From: Leptolyngbya subtilissima AS-A7
GTDB taxonomy: Bacteria > Cyanobacteriota > Cyanobacteriia > Phormidesmidales > Phormidesmidaceae
DNA: 64,000 nt
Reading direction: 5' to 3'
Assembly (NCBI RefSeq): GCF_039962255.1
Contig: NZ_JAMPKY010000013.1
Location: forward strand, 106,762 to 170,761
Position numbers and translations under genes: made by a program. Numbering within the stretch: position 1 is the stretch's first letter; each line of letters opens with the position of its first letter. Below, one piece after another: positions 18,675 to 27,198 of the stretch. Under the pieces are notes generated by a model that was given only the letters and a program-made list of their open reading frames with translations, made no database searches and was not told the DNA's origin.

Positions 18675-18736
18675 TTAATCGAGATGGCGGGATTCGTTTC
18701 AATCCATGCTCTTAAATAATAGTTCAAATAAACTAT
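18675..18736 (-). ncRNA. Delocalised homing crRNA targeting tRNA-Pro
   Basis: Read on the minus strand, a truncated repeat ending CATGGATTGAAAC (18708-18696) is followed by a spacer that matches tRNA-Pro from the T-loop through the 3' end: 22 positions (protospacer 18551-18572) with one mismatch, T for C in the acceptor CATCCCG. The protospacer is preceded by GGTT, fitting the NGTN/GTN PAM of Cas12k. The repeat's 5' part has lost identity with the array repeats but keeps a hairpin (ATAGTT/AACTAT, 18719-18736). Its CATGGATT is exactly complementary to AATCCATG in the tracrRNA. Confidence 0.85.
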
Positions 18737-18764
18737 CGAGGTCGTGTTTGTTATTCAAGACCGT

Positions 18765-19097
18765 TGATTTCCTTACTTACGAGCTGTGGAAGCTAAGGAC
18801 GACGGCTCCTACCTGGTTGTCCATGAATATGCGACCAGTTTGACCTTTATAGGCTGTAGATGCCTAGTGCGACATTCTTAGCGCTACCAATCCGCCACGA
18901 TCTTTCTAAGTATGTTTCAATTCTCATTGGCTGTAGAAGCCCAGTGCGACGAGGATGGCGATGGCGGCTATCAATTTGCCTACGAATGGGTTCAATCTTC
19001 ATGGGCTGTAGAAGCCCAGTGCGACGAGCACGTCAAAGCCGCCTGCGTAAAGTTTATGGAGTTTCAATCCTCATGGGCTGTAGAAGCCCAGTGCGAC
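18765..19097 (-). CRISPR. Short type V-K CRISPR array, five repeats decaying away from cas12k
   Basis: 37-nt repeats at 19061-19097, 18989-19025 and 18914-18950 are near identical (+ strand GTTTCAATCCTCATGGGCTG then TAGAAGCCCAGTGCGAC), with a GGGCT/AGCCC hairpin. Degenerate copies lie at about 18837-18873 and 18767-18803. Spacers of 33-40 nt: 19026-19060, 18951-18988, 18874-18913, 18804-18836. Transcription is leftward, from the tracrRNA side, since the minus-strand repeat ends in ATTGAAAC as in other type V-K repeats and decay increases leftward. The homing unit follows in register. Confidence 0.9.
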
Positions 19098-19249
19098 GGC
19101 ACCCAATCACAGGCCTTGGTTCGTAGGCCATATGGCTCCTTTGATCGCGAACCTACCTTTTTGCAGCCTATTTAACTCGCCAAAGTCTTCCGTATAGCAT
19201 TTGAATGCCAATCGGGAAGGCTTTCAGGCTGCGCGAACCTACCAGGAAA

Positions 19250-19535
19250 AAGTCCTGCACTTGGGGTTCGCGGAGGCTAAGATGTTGATATGGGTGCATG
19301 GATTACTCCTTGGTCGGAGTTGTTTTGGCAGCCAACACTACAGTAAGTCCGTCCTCTCTTGCTGGGTGCGCCCCTCATCCTGCTGCACGGTGCCCGATTC
19401 CAGACGTTCACTAGCAACAGCAGCATCGGAGTGGTCAGCTACCAGGGTCAGAAAGTAAAACTGTGGTCTCACAGTCAAACAAACCCTTATTTTTCACAGA
19501 GCAGAGGCTTGCGCATGTTCTGCGGCGCTTTTAGT
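19250..19535 (-). ncRNA. Type V-K tracrRNA
   Basis: Lies between cas12k and the array, same strand. The minus strand aligns by eye with the ShCAST tracrRNA I remember, in order: AAAGCGCCGCAG near the 5' end (about 19520-19533), TTGACTGTGAGACCACAG hairpin, CTTTCTGACCCTGGTAGCTG (19437-19456), GATGCTGCTGT, GGGGCGCACCCAGCAA, TTACTGTAGTG, and CTCCGACCAAGGAG hairpin. The anti-repeat AATCCATG (19297-19304) follows, and a second possible anti-repeat GAACCCCAAGTGC (about 19258-19270) could pair with the repeat's GCACTGGGCTTC. The 5' end and exact 3' end are estimates. The open frames here are not genes. Confidence 0.88.
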
Positions 19536-19651
19536 ACAAGCATTCTACTCTACGAAAGAGTTCTTGTACAGCAGAAATTTTTAGGGTTTACGTTAAGCAT
19601 TTCAAGTCAGCACTACAAACTTGGCTAAAACACAAGATGTAAGGTCTAAAG

Positions 19652-21508
19652 CTAGGTAGAAAGTGCCAAGCGCTTTTCGTAGGCATGAAAGCCAAGGTCT
19701 TTGGCCTTCTCTTGGGGAGAGCCAGAATGCCCTTGGCGTGCAATTTCGATGGTGATGCCACACTGTCCGGCTTTGGAAGTGATCGCGTCTTGGAGACGAC
19801 CGTAGCTCCACTGGTGAACTTGGGTACGGTAGGCTTTGGCATATTGCTTTTGGCCGTCTACGAAGTCGGGTACTTTCACTACGGCTCTCTGTTTGACTTC
19901 AGCTTCAACGATTTCGCGAATGTGGGCCAGGTCGGGTAGAACAATGCTGCCTGCTTCGTAGGCATGGGCGATTTCAACGATCGCCTTTGCTAGCAGCCGA
20001 TCTACATGTTTGCCCAAGTCAGATTCTGTAGATATACGTTTGCCGCCTTTAATACGCTGCCGGTGACCGTGGTGAGATATTCGTACCCGTTCGGATTGGG
20101 CGCGTTGGAGTAGTGGGTAGTGCTCGCCGAGCAACTGTTTGGTCGAGCGGTAGGATAGCACCTCTTGGCTGAGGGCATTGACGACAGCGACCGTAGCGGG
20201 CTTGTCTAGGCCCATGCTGACGCCTACCAAAATGTTTGCCTTGGGCTGATATGGGGGCCGGTTGGGGCGGGGGTAGGGAGTCTGTAACCGCTCGATGGTG
20301 GATTCTAAACGGCGCACGTAGCCCTGTTGAGTTTTGGAGAGGGCTGCCTTGGTGTGCATGGACTCTAGCTTGGTGGCGGTCTTGGCAGCTTTGTCCGTCA
20401 TTACCTGCTGAGTGCCTTCTAAAGTCCACAGGGCGGTATCTACAGTACAAGATAGGTTGAGATGGTAGCGATTCCAAGGCTCTAGTTGGTTTTGGTGTTT
20501 CTTGGAAGGAATCCACGACAGCCGGGCCGACCGCAAGGTAAAGAGACCAGCTGAGTGACGATCGCCCCCTGCCTTTTTAGTCTCTTGATCCGCCAAAAAC
20601 CGCTCGAACCAATGCTGGTGAGGCTTATCGCAGTAAATCTTGAACGTGTACTGCCCAGTACCCTGGCCTTGAAAGCTCACCAGCAGGTGGCCCTGGTTAT
20701 CTCGCGACCAGACCAAGGTTTCGGCGGTTTCGTAAATGATTGGGAAAGGAAATGTAGCGGGTTCGCGGGTAAGTGCTTGGTGCCAAACGCTGTAACTTTC
20801 GTCATCCAAGGGGGGAGCCTGGATGCTCTGGATGAGGGCTTCGGTCTGAATGTTGCCAGTTAGATCGCGGCCTTTAGGGAGGCTGGCCTTGAGTTGAGTC
20901 TCTAGACGCTGAATAGCTATTTCGGCTTTGCGGTAGCGCTTTTCTAAATCTTCCAAGTCTTCGATCGCAGGGTCAAGCTTAGCGCTGCGTTTGAGCAAGT
21001 AGGCTAGGGCATTTTGGCGGAGTGGTTTCTTTGCCCTTCCGTATTCTTGGAACAGGTGCTTGAAAGGGTCAGGATCCTCGACAGTTTTGAGAATGCGGGT
21101 TGCGGTGACCTGTAGTTTCTCCAGGCTACACTTGGCTTTGTCGGCTAGGGTGGTGTCAGGCTGTAGAATGTCGAGCCAGCGGCGTTTGCCCTCCAGCCGC
21201 CACTGCTTACGGCGTTGCAGACTGAGCCAGCTTTTGAAGGTATAGGTGACCTGCTTTTGGGCTGAGATGTAGTACCAGACAGGTTGATCGGCAAAGCGGG
21301 AATCTTGCTTTAGGGTGTCGATGAGCACTTTGGCGGGGGCGTCGGGCAAGTTGCCTCGGCGCTGCCAGGTAGCGAAGTCTGGATGCTGGGGAATTTGGTG
21401 GAGGACTTCATTGATGAGTGGAGTGTTGCGCTCGGCCATGAGATGCCAAATTGCCTTACGGGTGGCTTTTGGGGCAATTAGACGGCAGCGAATCGTCTTT
21501 TGACTCAT
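19652..21508 (-). CDS. cas12k: Cas12k (C2c5), nuclease-inactive type V-K effector
   Basis: 618 residues, matching the usual 600-650. Residue-level resemblance to ShCas12k runs from the start (MSQKTIRCRLI, TPLINEVLHQ, HPDFATWQRRG) through LPKGRDLTGN, LVWSRDNQGHL, SAGLFTLRSARL and WSYGRLQDAITSKA to the end. In place of the RuvC-I Asp it has GVSMGLDKPATVAVV (429-443), and the RuvC-II position is SIVLPDL, so DNA cleavage is not expected; it binds target DNA with crRNA and tracrRNA to direct Tn7-like transposition. Its usual partners TnsB, TnsC and TniQ are absent from the window. Transcribed towards the tracrRNA and array. Confidence 0.96.
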   Translation of the reverse strand: MSQKTIRCRLIAPKATRKAIWHLMAERNTPLINEVLHQIPQHPDFATWQRRGNLPDAPAKVLIDTLKQDSRFADQPVWYYISAQKQVTYTFKSWLSLQRRKQWRLEGKRRWLDILQPDTTLADKAKCSLEKLQVTATRILKTVEDPDPFKHLFQEYGRAKKPLRQNALAYLLKRSAKLDPAIEDLEDLEKRYRKAEIAIQRLETQLKASLPKGRDLTGNIQTEALIQSIQAPPLDDESYSVWHQALTREPATFPFPIIYETAETLVWSRDNQGHLLVSFQGQGTGQYTFKIYCDKPHQHWFERFLADQETKKAGGDRHSAGLFTLRSARLSWIPSKKHQNQLEPWNRYHLNLSCTVDTALWTLEGTQQVMTDKAAKTATKLESMHTKAALSKTQQGYVRRLESTIERLQTPYPRPNRPPYQPKANILVGVSMGLDKPATVAVVNALSQEVLSYRSTKQLLGEHYPLLQRAQSERVRISHHGHRQRIKGGKRISTESDLGKHVDRLLAKAIVEIAHAYEAGSIVLPDLAHIREIVEAEVKQRAVVKVPDFVDGQKQYAKAYRTQVHQWSYGRLQDAITSKAGQCGITIEIARQGHSGSPQEKAKDLGFHAYEKRLALST

Positions 21509-21539
21509 TAGTTTATGCGTACTAATTGATGCCGTTAGT
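21508..21539. promoter_or_regulatory. Possible cas12k operator (ACTAA/TTAGT boxes)
   Basis: Three alternating half-sites, TTAGT at 21508-21512, ACTAA at 21521-21525 and TTAGT at 21535-21539, spaced 13-14 bases, overlap and precede the cas12k start codon. Each adjacent pair is an inverted repeat. Type V-K elements often carry a MerR-like repressor (CvkR) acting on cas12k; none is visible here, so this is only a candidate site. Confidence 0.3.
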
Positions 21540-22036
21540 TTACCGTTTATAGCGAGAAACTACATAGGGTTTGTTGGCTGGGTCAAGGTCTGTAGACAAT
21601 GCTTTTGGGTCCAGGGACAGCAAGGGTGCAGGTGAAATGCTTTGTTTCTTGTGGCTACTCTGTAACAGCAGGACGCTAAGTACCCACGTGCGCGAGCAGC
21701 TTATTAAATTAGGGGCATCCTGAAGCCGGCTGGGCTCAACGAAGAATAGGCTAGGGACATACTTGAAATCCCCGGTAAGACAAGTAAAGCCTCACATGCT
21801 AGACAGACAGCTGAAGACCGAGAACGACCCTGTCCTCGGCTTAGCAGATATTAGGAATCATGCCCCATGGCCCGATCAAAGCCCCGTAAGCTACCAGAAA
21901 ACTCCAATCATTCTGGAGCAGATAACTTTTACGGCCCAATGTGAGGGTTACTGACAATATGCTATGTGTCAGCTCAAAGATGTCAGGCAACTTATGGACG
22001 AAGCTTGGGAGATAGCAAAAGCATAGGGCACGAAGC
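21540..22036. other. Intergenic region between cas12k and the helicase operon
   Basis: About 500 bases with no supported gene; open frames at 21763-21954 (+) and 21841-22110 (-) look random. I looked for a regulator gene, tniQ remnants or a second transposon end and saw none. Confidence 0.45.
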
Positions 22037-25000
22037 TTAAGGGCACAGTGCTGTACCGACAAGACCTGGCGGCTCCAAATCAATGCGTAACTCCTCAGTA
22101 ACCTGCTCAATGTCGGCGGGTGACAAGTAGTTCAGCAGATAAGCTACTAAGTCTTCTTGCCTATTTTGACCAAAAACCATGCGGTAGACGGTCAAAGAGC
22201 GCTTTAGCGCCTCTAGGCGTTCGCCATCTTGACTTAGAGGATAGTTAGGGACGTGGCGTTCAATTTTAGCGCCACCTTCTAGGGGATAGATCCAGAAGGG
22301 AATTAGGTCTGATGTGCCTTTGGGGCGATCGCTTACGGCAGCGGCAAACAAACTATCCCACGGATTTTTGTTGGGCTGATTAACGACCCGTGTGCTGTAA
22401 TTTTGAGCCAGGTTTTTGCGGACGGCATGACCTTTATAGCGATGAATGCGTCCCTCTCGCTGTTCTAGATCGACAGGGTTGGTGGGCAGGTTCCAGTGAA
22501 CAATCGCATGGCAGTAGGGGTGAAAGTCGAGCCCTTCTTGGCCAATAGAGGTGGTCGCTAGCACAAAGGGGCGGAAGGGGGAATTGAAGGCATCGCGCAC
22601 ATGCTCTGAACGGTTGAGAACGCGATCGCTATCGGAAGGATTATCACCAAACCGCAGGGCAAAATGGCCCCGCATTTTGTAGCAGCCTTCTGAAGCCCGC
22701 TCAATCTGGTTGGGGTGTAGCCGCACCTCGTCTACCGACATCACTGAGGTGCGCAGGCTGAGGGCTTCGCTGATGGTATTGGTGAGCTGGGCGGCAATCT
22801 CTTCTGCGGAGGCCTTCAGCAGACCAGAGGACTCCAGCAAAATGTGCATGTATTCATCTAAGACCGATTGCAAGCCACCATCCAGGCAGTATTCCAATAC
22901 TCTGCGCCAGTAGGGTTCCTGGCGATTCATCCCCCGCAGCAGGGTAGTGACCTCAGCCTGATTGAAGAGACTGCGAAATGACCAGGCCAGTTCAGCTGCC
23001 TTATTGCGGATTTGGATGTTGGTTAGCGACTCGCTCTGACCAATGACACGCATCAGGGAACGAAGAGCGGTGATGGCAGGGCTAGCGATCGCCACCTGAG
23101 CCAGCACCTCTGCAAGATCGGCGGGGGGACGGCCTAAATCGGCGACGAGGTCTTGAACCTGTTGGGCATGGTGGACGTGCTCGGCCCACAGAGATTCTCC
23201 CTCGGGCTGTTCGTCGGCACCAGCGTCTTGACGACCTTTCCATTTGCCTGCCAAATCAGCTTGCCCAAACCAGGCTTGGGTCGCTTCCGGGTCTCGATGC
23301 CAGTCCAGCAGCATCGGTGCAGCCCAGTACCAGGTTTCATCCTCTGGGCCAGACTCTGGAACCTGAATGTTAAATGTCGTCTTGAGAGATTCCAGCAGGC
23401 GAGCAATGGTTTGCTGGGTGTGAGCCAAAAGCGCCTGCTGCGAGGGCCGGTTAGACGATTGCAGGGCAAAGGTAAGCGGGTCGCACTCTCTGGCCAGCAC
23501 TGTACTGGGGTAGAGCAATCCTAGGACAGGCATCCCGGTCAGGCGGGTGTTGGCTTTGCCAAACCGCAGTAGGGGCCGCCGCCGTTTGCGGGCCTCTGAA
23601 GAATTTTCAGGGGCCTCCTCAAAGGCAGAAATCATCTGCCGCTCGGCCTCGTAGCTCAGTAGGGTGGCAATGACCTTGGGCACCACCTGCCAGGAGGAAA
23701 AGACTAGCCGCTTAGTTAACCGCGCTAGATCTGGGTTTTTGAAGGGGCCTGCCAGGTCGTAGTACGGCAGTGACGGGGGTAGCCACAGAAGTTGCCAAGC
23801 GCCAGTATTCACTGTGTCAGCCATCAATCCTCGCAAGCGGGCATTGCAGGGGTCAATTTTTTGATAAGTCTCTAACTCGGACAACGACAGGGTTAGCTCT
23901 GGATGACTGCTTAGCGTCTGTAACATCTTCGCTGTATGCTCTGAACCTGCGATCGCATGACCAAAGGCCCGCTTGATTTCGTAGTTCTCCATGAAGTTCA
24001 GCAGGTAGGGGGCCGACTTCCAATACTCCAAGGTGTCGTGCTGACCCAGGAGTTCTCCAATCTGCTGAAGAGCCAGGTAAGCCAACACATCTTGGGTTTC
24101 TAGCTTGGTGTTGGTCGAGGGGATTTCGGCCAGCATGCCGTCCCGGTCTGCCGAGGCTGACAGGCGCTCGGTGCGGGCCATCACCTGGCGCAGGTCGTGT
24201 TCTAGCTTTGACTTCAGCGTTTTGAGATTCTCTAAGTTGCCGTCCTTTAGCGCTAACAGCTCCCGGCGATACTGACCCAATAGCGCTTCAAAGTACTCAG
24301 ACTGGTCTGCATGGGATTTGAGAAAGCGAATGGTTTGGAGAAAATCGCTGTAGTGGTTACCGGTGGCCTGCTCGTGGGCCATGGTGTACATCTTGTAGGG
24401 CGTGGCGGAGAGCAACACGACCTTTACAGAGCTATCTTCGGCCTGGTAGCTAAAGAGTTCATGAGCCAGCTGGCTAACCTCGTTAGTGTCTTCGGCATCC
24501 AGCAGGTGCTTGAACCGTTGAAATTCGTCGAGGATAATCAGATCGGGCTCTAGAGCCGAAATACAGGCTCGTGCTAGCAGGGCTCTAAGGTCGCCAACAA
24601 ATTGATTGCGAAGGCGACGATCTTCTTCGGGGACATGTTCTCTAAAGCGATGGAAGCGATCGCACAATTCCTCAAATCGAGTGTGCAAATCTGGTTTACC
24701 TATCGCCCTATCGTCTTGAATTTGCTGCTTAAGGCGGGTGTGAAAGGCAGCAGCGAGAGTTTCATCGATAGAGCGATATCGCTTAAACCAGTCTACGTGT
24801 CCCCTGAAATTATCTTTTCCAGATGTGCCCTGAAAAATATTGAGGGGAGCGGCTTTATTTTCAAATTGCCAAACTTTGTCTAACAACTGATGTAGCAAAA
24901 TCCGCTCTTCGGCCATGCCCAGGCTGGACTTCATGTCAAACGAAGTGCCTGGGGTAAACGAGACAAAGTTAATGCGATTTTGTTTCAGACCGTGCAGTTG

Positions 25001-25333
25001 CAAGGGCAGCAGGGTGATCCGTGAGGCAAGGCTAAAGTCTCTAGTGCCGGTGATGTTTAGCCGCTGAATATTCTGGCGAGCGATCTCAGCGTTGGAGCAG
25101 ATGTAGACAATATCAATACGGTCTACCTTATCCCAAAGATGGTCTACGGCTTTGGCAATCAGGCCACGGGCCACGAGGGTTTTTCCCAGCCCCACTTCAT
25201 CGGCAATTAAAAAGCGATTGGTGGGGTTAGGGTCGGTGTAGAGCCGCTGAAAAGCATAGTCAACGGTGCGGCACTGAAAGTCTTTGAGGCCATCCAGCAC
25301 AGTCTGAGGGTTCGGGCGAGTCTGATGGGTCAT
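22037..25333 (-). CDS. SF2 (SNF2/DEAD-like) helicase of a putative defence operon
   Basis: 1,098 residues from an ATG at 25333, chosen because it overlaps the upstream stop in an ATGA junction; an earlier in-frame start adds 13 residues. Motif I DEVGLGKT (45-52), motif II LIILDEFQRF (DEFQ), motif III VVLLSATPYKMY, and C-terminal motifs V/VI LATTSIGQEGLDF and LEQREGRIHRYKG. A large insertion (roughly residues 330-830, including RKRRRPLLRFG) separates the two lobes. The C-terminus ends LRIDLEPPGLVG. Probably an ATP-driven translocase acting on invading DNA with the PLD protein. It is not DrmA or DrmD by any specific feature I can name. Confidence 0.82.
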   Translation of the reverse strand: MTHQTRPNPQTVLDGLKDFQCRTVDYAFQRLYTDPNPTNRFLIADEVGLGKTLVARGLIAKAVDHLWDKVDRIDIVYICSNAEIARQNIQRLNITGTRDFSLASRITLLPLQLHGLKQNRINFVSFTPGTSFDMKSSLGMAEERILLHQLLDKVWQFENKAAPLNIFQGTSGKDNFRGHVDWFKRYRSIDETLAAAFHTRLKQQIQDDRAIGKPDLHTRFEELCDRFHRFREHVPEEDRRLRNQFVGDLRALLARACISALEPDLIILDEFQRFKHLLDAEDTNEVSQLAHELFSYQAEDSSVKVVLLSATPYKMYTMAHEQATGNHYSDFLQTIRFLKSHADQSEYFEALLGQYRRELLALKDGNLENLKTLKSKLEHDLRQVMARTERLSASADRDGMLAEIPSTNTKLETQDVLAYLALQQIGELLGQHDTLEYWKSAPYLLNFMENYEIKRAFGHAIAGSEHTAKMLQTLSSHPELTLSLSELETYQKIDPCNARLRGLMADTVNTGAWQLLWLPPSLPYYDLAGPFKNPDLARLTKRLVFSSWQVVPKVIATLLSYEAERQMISAFEEAPENSSEARKRRRPLLRFGKANTRLTGMPVLGLLYPSTVLARECDPLTFALQSSNRPSQQALLAHTQQTIARLLESLKTTFNIQVPESGPEDETWYWAAPMLLDWHRDPEATQAWFGQADLAGKWKGRQDAGADEQPEGESLWAEHVHHAQQVQDLVADLGRPPADLAEVLAQVAIASPAITALRSLMRVIGQSESLTNIQIRNKAAELAWSFRSLFNQAEVTTLLRGMNRQEPYWRRVLEYCLDGGLQSVLDEYMHILLESSGLLKASAEEIAAQLTNTISEALSLRTSVMSVDEVRLHPNQIERASEGCYKMRGHFALRFGDNPSDSDRVLNRSEHVRDAFNSPFRPFVLATTSIGQEGLDFHPYCHAIVHWNLPTNPVDLEQREGRIHRYKGHAVRKNLAQNYSTRVVNQPNKNPWDSLFAAAVSDRPKGTSDLIPFWIYPLEGGAKIERHVPNYPLSQDGERLEALKRSLTVYRMVFGQNRQEDLVAYLLNYLSPADIEQVTEELRIDLEPPGLVGTALCP

Positions 25334-27198
25334 GAGTCTAGGGTTTGGCGCACGGCGTAGATGGGTTCCCAAATTTCCTCGAAGTTGTCTGGCAGCATGG
25401 TCTCGTCTTCAGGGAACTGGCGCAGGTCTTTGACCAGGCTATGGATGCGATCAAGCTGGGCTGGATTGCGGTTTAGGGCCTTGATCAGAGCCTCGAACAG
25501 GGGGAATTGCGGTAGGTAGGCCGTATCGCCGGATGGACTGCCCTCTACGGCAAGCGTAGTCGTGCCGCTGATGCCCATGGCCTGGGCCAGCTCTCTAGCG
25601 TCGGCTTTGGTATCGGCCAGCAAAAACATCAGCAGCCGCAGCACCTGGTTTTTGTCGTTGAGGAGCGATCGCAAAATCTGCTGCCGTCGGTTCTCAGGCA
25701 TTCCTTCAACGGGTACGTTCATCACAAACGATCCCAGCCGCCGCTTGCCGTCTTGGCTACGAAGCTCAAAGGCAATGAATGAGGTCAGTGCTACGCAGGT
25801 CATCGGCGCAAACGTAATCACTGGGCTAACGGGGTTGCTGAGCGGAACAGCCAAGTTTGGGTTATTTAAGGGATAGCAGCTCACCTGAATATCTGAGGGG
25901 ATGTGGATCGTCTCCTGGTCTTGTCCAGAAAGCTCTAGACGATAGTGGTCTGAATTATCCTCCAAAGGCGAGACCACGGCCCGCAGTTGCCATTTCAGCA
26001 CTTGCCGTTGCACGGCTTCTGCCATTTCTATCCATTCGTCTATAACGACTGGGATGGGTTCAGCGGATGGTCTAAAGGGTTCTAGCAAACTCCTTAAATT
26101 CACCTCGTTGTCTTTGGGCTCAGTCAGCAGTGTATCGATGCCAAAGGTGGCCTTGGGTCCAACCAGCTCCACCAAAAACTCCACATTGCTGAAGAATGCG
26201 GCTTGGGTGGCATTGGCTGAGCCTGTCCAAATGCGGGTGGTTTTGCCTGCGTCTGCCACATACAACTTGGCGTGCAGCCCTACCAAAGGAGCCAACTCAG
26301 ATACTTCTGAGTTAGTGTCAGTATCGTCATCTTCAGGGTTGGCCCCAAGGCTAAGCTGAAACAGCTGGTCAAATTGGCTGAGGGCGTCAGGCTGAAGGGG
26401 TGCTAGGGACTCTGGGCGAGAAATCAAAACGTTGCGGCGGCCCAGCTTGCCCAACCGATTCAGTGCATCATCCGACACAAAGGGAGATACGATCAGCAGT
26501 CGATCAACGGGGCCTGATATCGGGGAAGAGCTGGTTTCACCAATACCTATAGGATGAAAGCTCAGCTGCTGAAACCCAAGGGGCAACTCGAAGACAACCC
26601 TTTGAATCTCTTGCTGAATGAGGTCAACGGCCTGTTGGGTGTGGTGAGGCACTGCGCTATGGTGCGCTAGCTCTGGCAAACGGCGCACAAAATCGCTAAG
26701 GGGTTGGTTGGCGGGGATTGCGCGATTGCTCAGTTCGCCATCCAGCCGCAGGATGGTATCCCAGGCGCGGTCAAAGGTTAGGTTGCGACTTAGGCAGAGT
26801 AGCCGATAGCAGACAGGCTGTTTGGGAGCCGTGAACCGTAGAATCCAAACTTTGGGGTGAAATAGGGCACCGGCTTTGGGGGCATCGACCTCAATCACTG
26901 ACTCTTCAAGATAGCTGAAGAGCTGGCTCGGTTTCTTCGGCAGGGTGATTTTGCCGGTTTGGCAGAAGAGGCTAATGCGGTTGGCGTACTGCTGCATGGT
27001 GGCGAGCAGCGCCTGGGGCTGGTGCACCAGGCTGCCCTCTTCGTTGGCCCAGTCGAAGGAGGTGAAGGCTAGGGGTGCCGTCAGTAGGGTAAGCAGGTCT
27101 AGGGTGAAGGTGGTGCCGATGGCGCAGTCTAAGGAGTAGTCTTCGGGGGACCGCAGAGACTCGAAGAGGTGGGCGCGATCGCTAGGCTGCAACATCAT
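25330..27198 (-). CDS. Phospholipase-D-superfamily protein of the defence operon
   Basis: 622 residues with two PLD-type catalytic motifs: HPKVWIL (His-114, Lys-116) followed by SRNLTFDRAWD, and HAKLYVAD (His-309, Lys-311) followed by GSANATQAAF. This is the layout of PLD-fold nucleases such as those linked to helicases. Start ATG at 27198, six bases after AGGAGG, overlapping the preceding stop by 17 bases; its own stop overlaps the helicase start by four. The C-terminal half (about 380-560) has beta-rich character (VPLSNPVSPVITFAPMTCVA). The likely role is the nuclease or DNA-end sensor of the three-gene system. Confidence 0.82.
   Translation of the reverse strand: MMLQPSDRAHLFESLRSPEDYSLDCAIGTTFTLDLLTLLTAPLAFTSFDWANEEGSLVHQPQALLATMQQYANRISLFCQTGKITLPKKPSQLFSYLEESVIEVDAPKAGALFHPKVWILRFTAPKQPVCYRLLCLSRNLTFDRAWDTILRLDGELSNRAIPANQPLSDFVRRLPELAHHSAVPHHTQQAVDLIQQEIQRVVFELPLGFQQLSFHPIGIGETSSSPISGPVDRLLIVSPFVSDDALNRLGKLGRRNVLISRPESLAPLQPDALSQFDQLFQLSLGANPEDDDTDTNSEVSELAPLVGLHAKLYVADAGKTTRIWTGSANATQAAFFSNVEFLVELVGPKATFGIDTLLTEPKDNEVNLRSLLEPFRPSAEPIPVVIDEWIEMAEAVQRQVLKWQLRAVVSPLEDNSDHYRLELSGQDQETIHIPSDIQVSCYPLNNPNLAVPLSNPVSPVITFAPMTCVALTSFIAFELRSQDGKRRLGSFVMNVPVEGMPENRRQQILRSLLNDKNQVLRLLMFLLADTKADARELAQAMGISGTTTLAVEGSPSGDTAYLPQFPLFEALIKALNRNPAQLDRIHSLVKDLRQFPEDETMLPDNFEEIWEPIYAVRQTLDS

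Noticed and set aside
18860..19628. Open frames across the array and tracrRNA on the + strand
   Set aside because: They translate CRISPR repeats and the tracrRNA; the encoded peptides are repeat artefacts.
22037..25333. Assignment of the helicase as DISARM DrmA or DrmD
   Set aside because: No DrmB, no methyltransferase and no specific DrmA/DrmD motif could be named; only generic SF2 motifs are seen.
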